Source: UBA6168 sp964573725 (GTDB taxonomy: Bacteria > Bacteroidota > Bacteroidia > Chitinophagales > Saprospiraceae). From it: a stretch of DNA of 36,258 bases. Location of the stretch: positions 1 through 36,258 of the forward strand of contig CAZNLJ010000044.1 in the NCBI GenBank assembly GCA_964573725.1, given 5' to 3'. Shown here piece after piece: positions 32,956 to 36,258 of this stretch. The position numbers were made by a program, and so were the translations under genes. A model generated the notes under the pieces. It did no database searches, was not told the DNA's origin, and saw nothing but the letters and a program-made list of their open reading frames with translations. The stretch's first letter is position 1, and every line of letters begins with the position of its first letter.

Positions 32956-34740
32956 ATGTCACCGACCTTCCCGACCTTGTTGTGCTGCCTGTTCGGGTTA
33001 TGCTCCGCCACCGCGCAGACCCTGCCCTACGACCGGATGACCGATTGGACCTCCGCAGGATGTGTGGAGCCGCGGCCCGCCTATGACACCGTCTTCCTGT
33101 CCGACCTGGACTGGCCGCCCGTCGGCCCGGACGCCGGTGCCGCCTTGCAGGCGGTGCTGGACAGTTTCGCCGGGACACCTACCGTCTTCTTCCTGCCGGC
33201 GGATACCGTGCAGATTCATCAACCCATCTCCCTCCATGCCGGACAGGTGTTGAAAGGGGCCGGATCCGACCGCACCCTGATGCAGTTCGACCTCGGCGGG
33301 GAAGGCCACCTGGTCTCCCTGGCCGCTCCCGTCGACGCCGGACCACCGGTCGCCATCCTGCAGGCTGTCGAGAAGGACGACCTGACGCTGACGGTGGCCG
33401 ATTCCGTCGCTTTCCAGCCGGGCGACTACATCCTGGTCCAATCCGACGACGGCCACCTTGTCACCTCCGCCTGGGCGCAGCAAAGTACCGGCCAGCTTAA
33501 CCGCATCACCGCCGTCGACGGCCAGTTGTTGCATTTGCGCCATCCCATGCGGCGGGACATGCCGACGGACGAATTTCCCCGCATCCGGCGCACCGTCCCG
33601 GTCCGGTTCAGCGGGCTGGAGTGTTTCGCCCTGGAGCGCCTCGATTCCACCGATGCACAGACCAGCAACCTGCTGCTGCGGGGAGCGGCGGAGTGTTGGG
33701 TCCGCGACATCGATTCCCGCCGGGCGAACTTCGCCCACCTGTCCCTCGACAATTGCAGCCAGGTGGAAGTCAGCGGCTGCCATTTCCAGGATGCATTCCG
33801 CTATGGCGGCGGCGGCCAGGGTTACGGCGTGGTGCTCGCCTTCCGCACCGGCGACTGCCTGGTGCGGCACAACATCTTCCGGCATCTCCGGCATGCCATG
33901 TTGCTCCAGGCCGGCGCCAACGGCAATGTCCTGGCCTACAATTATTCCCTCGACCCCTATTGGACGGAGACCGGCCTGCCCCCGGATGCGGCGGGCGACC
34001 TCGTCCTGCACGGCAATTACCCTTACCTGAACCTGTTCGAAGGCAACATCATCCAGAATATCGTCATCGACAACTCCCACGGCATCAATGGCCCGGGGAA
34101 TACCTTCTTCCGCAACCGGGCCGAGCATTTCGGCATTTTCATGAATCCGGCGCCGGCTTCCGACGGACAATTGTTCATTGCCAACGAAACCACGGCCGCC
34201 GGCCTGTGGTGGGGGCTGTACCTGCTCCAGGGCAGCGACCATTTCGAATGGGGCAACAACGTGAAAGGCACCCTCCTGCCGGCCAATACGGGCAGCGTGG
34301 CGGTCTCCTCCCTCTTCCTTCCCGGCCCGGACGCCCAGCTGATGGAATATGGGCTGGCCCCCGGCGCCATCGGTCCGCCGAACAGCTTGGGCACCGGCAC
34401 CATCCCGGCCCGCAGGCGCTTCGACGCCGCCCGACGTACCGGCTGTGAAGCGGATGCGGTGACCCGCGCCGGGGATGTGCGACGACCTGCAGGGGGCGGA
34501 TGGGGCTTCTTCCCGAACCCGGCATCCCGCCACATCCAGCTGTCCGGCCCGGCGGATGCAGCGGGTGTCCACGTCCGCATCCAGGATGCCACCGGCCGGA
34601 TCCGGCGGTCGGCGCAGGCCGAACCGGGCGACACCCTGGATTTGGCCGGCCTGGCGGCCGGGTATTATGTCGTGACTTTTTCCGATGCCGCCGGCCGGAT
34701 TCTCTCCCCGCCCCTTCCCTTGCTGGTCCTGCCGGAGTGA
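32956..34740 (+). CDS. T9SS-secreted right-handed beta-helix protein (pectate lyase-like fold)
   Basis: The 594-residue protein has a signal peptide (1-20, ending SATA). A pectate-lyase-3-like start follows (PVGPDAGAALQAVLDSFAG, about 54-72, then HAGQVLKGAGSDRTLMQFDL). The central part (about 180-450) is made of short strands with regular N/C/D and hydrophobic positions, such as CSQVEVSGCHFQDAF and GDCLVRHNIFRHLRHAM, the pattern of a parallel beta-helix. The C-terminus (about 515-594, GFFPNPASRHIQLS) is a T9SS type A sorting domain. Beta-helix proteins include polysaccharide lyases and GH28-type hydrolases, but no definite catalytic triad was identified. Being next to a rhamnosidase suggests action on a rhamnose-containing polysaccharide. 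The ATG at 32956 fits the signal peptide. Confidence 0.8.
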   Translation: MSPTFPTLLCCLFGLCSATAQTLPYDRMTDWTSAGCVEPRPAYDTVFLSDLDWPPVGPDAGAALQAVLDSFAGTPTVFFLPADTVQIHQPISLHAGQVLKGAGSDRTLMQFDLGGEGHLVSLAAPVDAGPPVAILQAVEKDDLTLTVADSVAFQPGDYILVQSDDGHLVTSAWAQQSTGQLNRITAVDGQLLHLRHPMRRDMPTDEFPRIRRTVPVRFSGLECFALERLDSTDAQTSNLLLRGAAECWVRDIDSRRANFAHLSLDNCSQVEVSGCHFQDAFRYGGGGQGYGVVLAFRTGDCLVRHNIFRHLRHAMLLQAGANGNVLAYNYSLDPYWTETGLPPDAAGDLVLHGNYPYLNLFEGNIIQNIVIDNSHGINGPGNTFFRNRAEHFGIFMNPAPASDGQLFIANETTAAGLWWGLYLLQGSDHFEWGNNVKGTLLPANTGSVAVSSLFLPGPDAQLMEYGLAPGAIGPPNSLGTGTIPARRRFDAARRTGCEADAVTRAGDVRRPAGGGWGFFPNPASRHIQLSGPADAAGVHVRIQDATGRIRRSAQAEPGDTLDLAGLAAGYYVVTFSDAAGRILSPPLPLLVLPE

Positions 34741-35158
34741 GCGGCTCCGGTTTCCTTTTTTCCGCCGCTTGGTAGGTCGGCCCAATTGCCGGCCGCACGC
34801 CGAGCGGCCGGATTGCCAGGGGACCGGGAAAGCGGCCCCGGACCCCTCGCTGCGCCGCGGACAACCCGGTCCCCGGCCTGGTCCCCTGGCTTCCGCTTCA
34901 ACGGACCGAAGGAAATCGCGGATGCCAGAAAATCCCTGTACATCGTCGAATGTCCGGAAACCAAGGACCTGGCCCCGCTGCGAAGCGGTGGACAGGCCGC
35001 GAACCGGCCCGCAGGAACCGGCCGGTCTGCATCACCGGCAGCGGGAGGACATCTGTGCGTGCCGGTTGGAATAGCGTAAGATTTCGTATATTCGTCGGGA
35101 CGCGGGTCCGGATCCGTCGCGGCCGGTACCCTTCCTTTACGACACCAATCGAAGCGCA
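34741..35158. other. Intergenic region with a strong hairpin, no gene seen
   Basis: These 418 bp contain no supported coding frame. A perfect 8-bp hairpin, CCGGCCGC (34789-34796) and GCGGCCGG (34804-34811) with a 7-nt loop, lies 48 bp after the beta-helix gene; no T-tract follows it, but a T-run (34751-34761) precedes it. The 3' end holds the candidate promoter of the hydrolase gene. Confidence 0.45.
35066..35094 (+). promoter_or_regulatory. Candidate promoter of the dienelactone hydrolase gene
   Basis: TTG (35066-35068), an 18 nt spacer and TATATTCG (35087-35094), one base off TAnnTTTG. It is 64 nt before the ATG and is the only AT-rich patch in the region. Confidence 0.4.
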
Positions 35159-36046
35159 ATGAAGAAACTGGACAAGGCCGAGATCCGGCAGGAAGTGTTT
35201 GACCTTTACGATGATTTTGTGCACCAACGGCTCGACCGGCGGCAGTTCATCGAGCGATTGAAAAGGTATGCCGTCGGCGGGGTGACCGTTCCCGCCCTGC
35301 TCGGCTCCCTCTTGCCGGATTATGCGGCGGCCCAACAAGTGGCGCCGACGGATCCGCGGCTCGAAACCCGGTACATCGAGTACGATTCCCCGCAGGGAGG
35401 CGGCCGCATCAAAGGCTTGTGGGCGAAACCCCGGGCTGCGACGGGAGCGCTTCCGGGCATTGTCGTGGTCCATGAGAACCGGGGACTGAACCCTTACATC
35501 GAGGATGTCGCCCGCCGGGCCGCCCTGGCTGGATTCCTGGTCCTGGCCCCGGATGCCCTCAGTCCGCTGGGCGGCTACCCCGGCGACGACGACGCCGGGC
35601 GGGAATTGCAGGCGAAAAGGAACCGGGAGGAGATGCTCGAGGACTTCATCGCGGCTTTCGACTACCTCCGCACCCTTCCCGAAAGTACGGGCAGGGTAGG
35701 GGTGGTCGGATTCTGTTTCGGCGGCTGGGTGGCCAACATGATGGCTGTTCGGGTGCCGGCCTTGGCGGCGGCGGTACCTTTTTACGGCACACAACCTCCC
35801 CTGGCGGAGGTGCCGCAGATAGCGGCGCCCTTGTTGCTCCATTTCGCCGCCTTCGACAAACGGGTCAACGAAGGATGGCCCGCCTACGCCGCCGCACTGC
35901 AAGACCACAACAAGGAATATTCCGCCCACCTGTATCCCGATGTCAACCACGGATTCCACAACGACAGCACCCCGCGTTACGATGCCGCCGCCGCCGCCCT
36001 GGCCTGGGAGCGTACCCTCGCATTCTTCCGCATGAAATTGGGCTGA
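35159..36046 (+). CDS. Dienelactone hydrolase-family protein with Tat-like N-terminus
   Basis: The 295-residue alpha/beta-hydrolase has the catalytic set of the dienelactone hydrolase family: C186 in GFCFGGW, D233 in FAAFDKRVNEGW and H264 in VNHGFHND. E106 in VVHENRGLNP is the residue that in this family holds the cysteine in check. The N-terminus is unusual: about 55 residues precede the hydrolase core, containing LDRRQFIERL (25-34), similar to a twin-arginine motif, then a weakly hydrophobic stretch GGVTVPALLGSLLP and YAAAQQ as a possible cleavage site. It could therefore be exported folded by Tat. Such carboxymethylenebutenolidase-like proteins act on lactones or esters; the natural substrate is unknown. 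The start at 35159 is required to include the twin-arginine-like region. Confidence 0.88.
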   Translation: MKKLDKAEIRQEVFDLYDDFVHQRLDRRQFIERLKRYAVGGVTVPALLGSLLPDYAAAQQVAPTDPRLETRYIEYDSPQGGGRIKGLWAKPRAATGALPGIVVVHENRGLNPYIEDVARRAALAGFLVLAPDALSPLGGYPGDDDAGRELQAKRNREEMLEDFIAAFDYLRTLPESTGRVGVVGFCFGGWVANMMAVRVPALAAAVPFYGTQPPLAEVPQIAAPLLLHFAAFDKRVNEGWPAYAAALQDHNKEYSAHLYPDVNHGFHNDSTPRYDAAAAALAWERTLAFFRMKLG

Positions 36047-36156
36047 AGCCTACATCAGGTATCGGGCGACCCACCCGCTGCCGCCGGGCACCTACGCCCG
36101 TCCGCGAGGGTGGGCCGGCCTGTTTCGTCATTCTCCCGCCTTTCCGGAATGTTTTT

Positions 36157-36205
36157 GGACTTGGATTTCCATATGATTTAAAGGATGGACTGGGATGGGG
36201 TTGGG
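36157..36205 (-). repeat. Dispersed repeat, copy R3 (inverted)
   Basis: Read on the minus strand, this 49-bp copy runs from CCCAACCCCATCCCAG to ATCCAAGTCC and matches R2 except for one substitution and one extra A. It is inverted relative to R1 and R2 and lies 111 bp after the hydrolase stop. Confidence 0.85.
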
Positions 36206-36247
36206 TAAATTGCAGGGAAAATTGGACTGGGGTGGGCTTGGACTGGG
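36187..36247 (+). repeat. Iterated GGACTGGG octamer at the right edge
   Basis: GGACTGGG occurs at 36187-36194, 36224-36231 and 36240-36247. Its complement CCCAGTCC and close variants occur in R1 (29394), between R1 and R2 (29441) and in R2 (29466). The array may continue beyond the window. Confidence 0.6.
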
Positions 36248-36258
36248 TGTTTGAACTG

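Noticed and set aside
34789..34811. 8-bp GC hairpin as terminator of the beta-helix gene
   Set aside because: No T-tract follows the stem on either strand, so intrinsic termination is not supported.

Overview
The window is a GC-rich chromosomal segment from a member of the Bacteroidota, most likely Saprospiria (relatives of Lewinella, Haliscomenobacter or Phaeodactylibacter). The evidence is a SusC/SusD pair, several proteins with type IX secretion (T9SS) C-terminal sorting domains, GEVED and coathanger-type secreted modules, and promoters of the Bacteroidota form (TTTG or TTG, about 19-21 nt, then TAnnTTTG). The genus is an inference from gene content.

Layout. Positions 1-1197 hold the 3' part of a large secreted protein, followed by a cupin of the phosphoheptose/mannose-6-phosphate isomerase type. 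Positions 2202-6932 encode a two-subunit 2-oxoacid:ferredoxin oxidoreductase (KorA, KorB) and a GltD/ferredoxin-NADP reductase-like flavoprotein. A convergent F420-dependent-NADP-oxidoreductase-like gene and a GT-C type membrane protein come next. Positions 10193-11830 are the ribosomal operon rpsF-rpsR-rplI (leftward), with a near-consensus promoter and a bS6 that carries an extra helix-hairpin-helix domain. An RsmI-like methyltransferase is divergent from it.

Positions 13056-26930 form a polysaccharide utilization locus (PUL). A leftward pair encodes a GH144-type lipoprotein and a GH3 beta-glucosidase. The rightward arm encodes a second, T9SS-secreted GH144-type enzyme, a secreted protein with six repeated glycan-binding-like modules, then SusC and SusD. 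GH144 plus GH3 plus SusCD points to beta-1,2-glucan as the likely substrate: endo-cleavage outside, import by SusCD, and glucose release by GH3. No PUL regulator is visible in the window.

Positions 26979-28873 hold a ComEA-like helix-hairpin-helix protein and a fructosamine-kinase-family protein that overlap by four bases, followed by a tRNA-Arg(CCT) with its own consensus promoter. From 29015 on the DNA looks accessory. A repeat-rich stretch leads into a GNAT acetyltransferase whose start codon lies inside a repeat copy, then a GH78-like alpha-L-rhamnosidase, a T9SS-sorted right-handed beta-helix protein and a dienelactone hydrolase. An inverted copy of the same repeat lies at the right edge, so this 6.8 kb block is bracketed by inverted repeats.

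The observations most worth following up are this repeat family and its use as a gene start, the bS6-HhH fusion, the six-module binding protein inside the PUL, and the Kor-flavoprotein cluster. All functional calls are made by reading motifs by eye; no database search was run.
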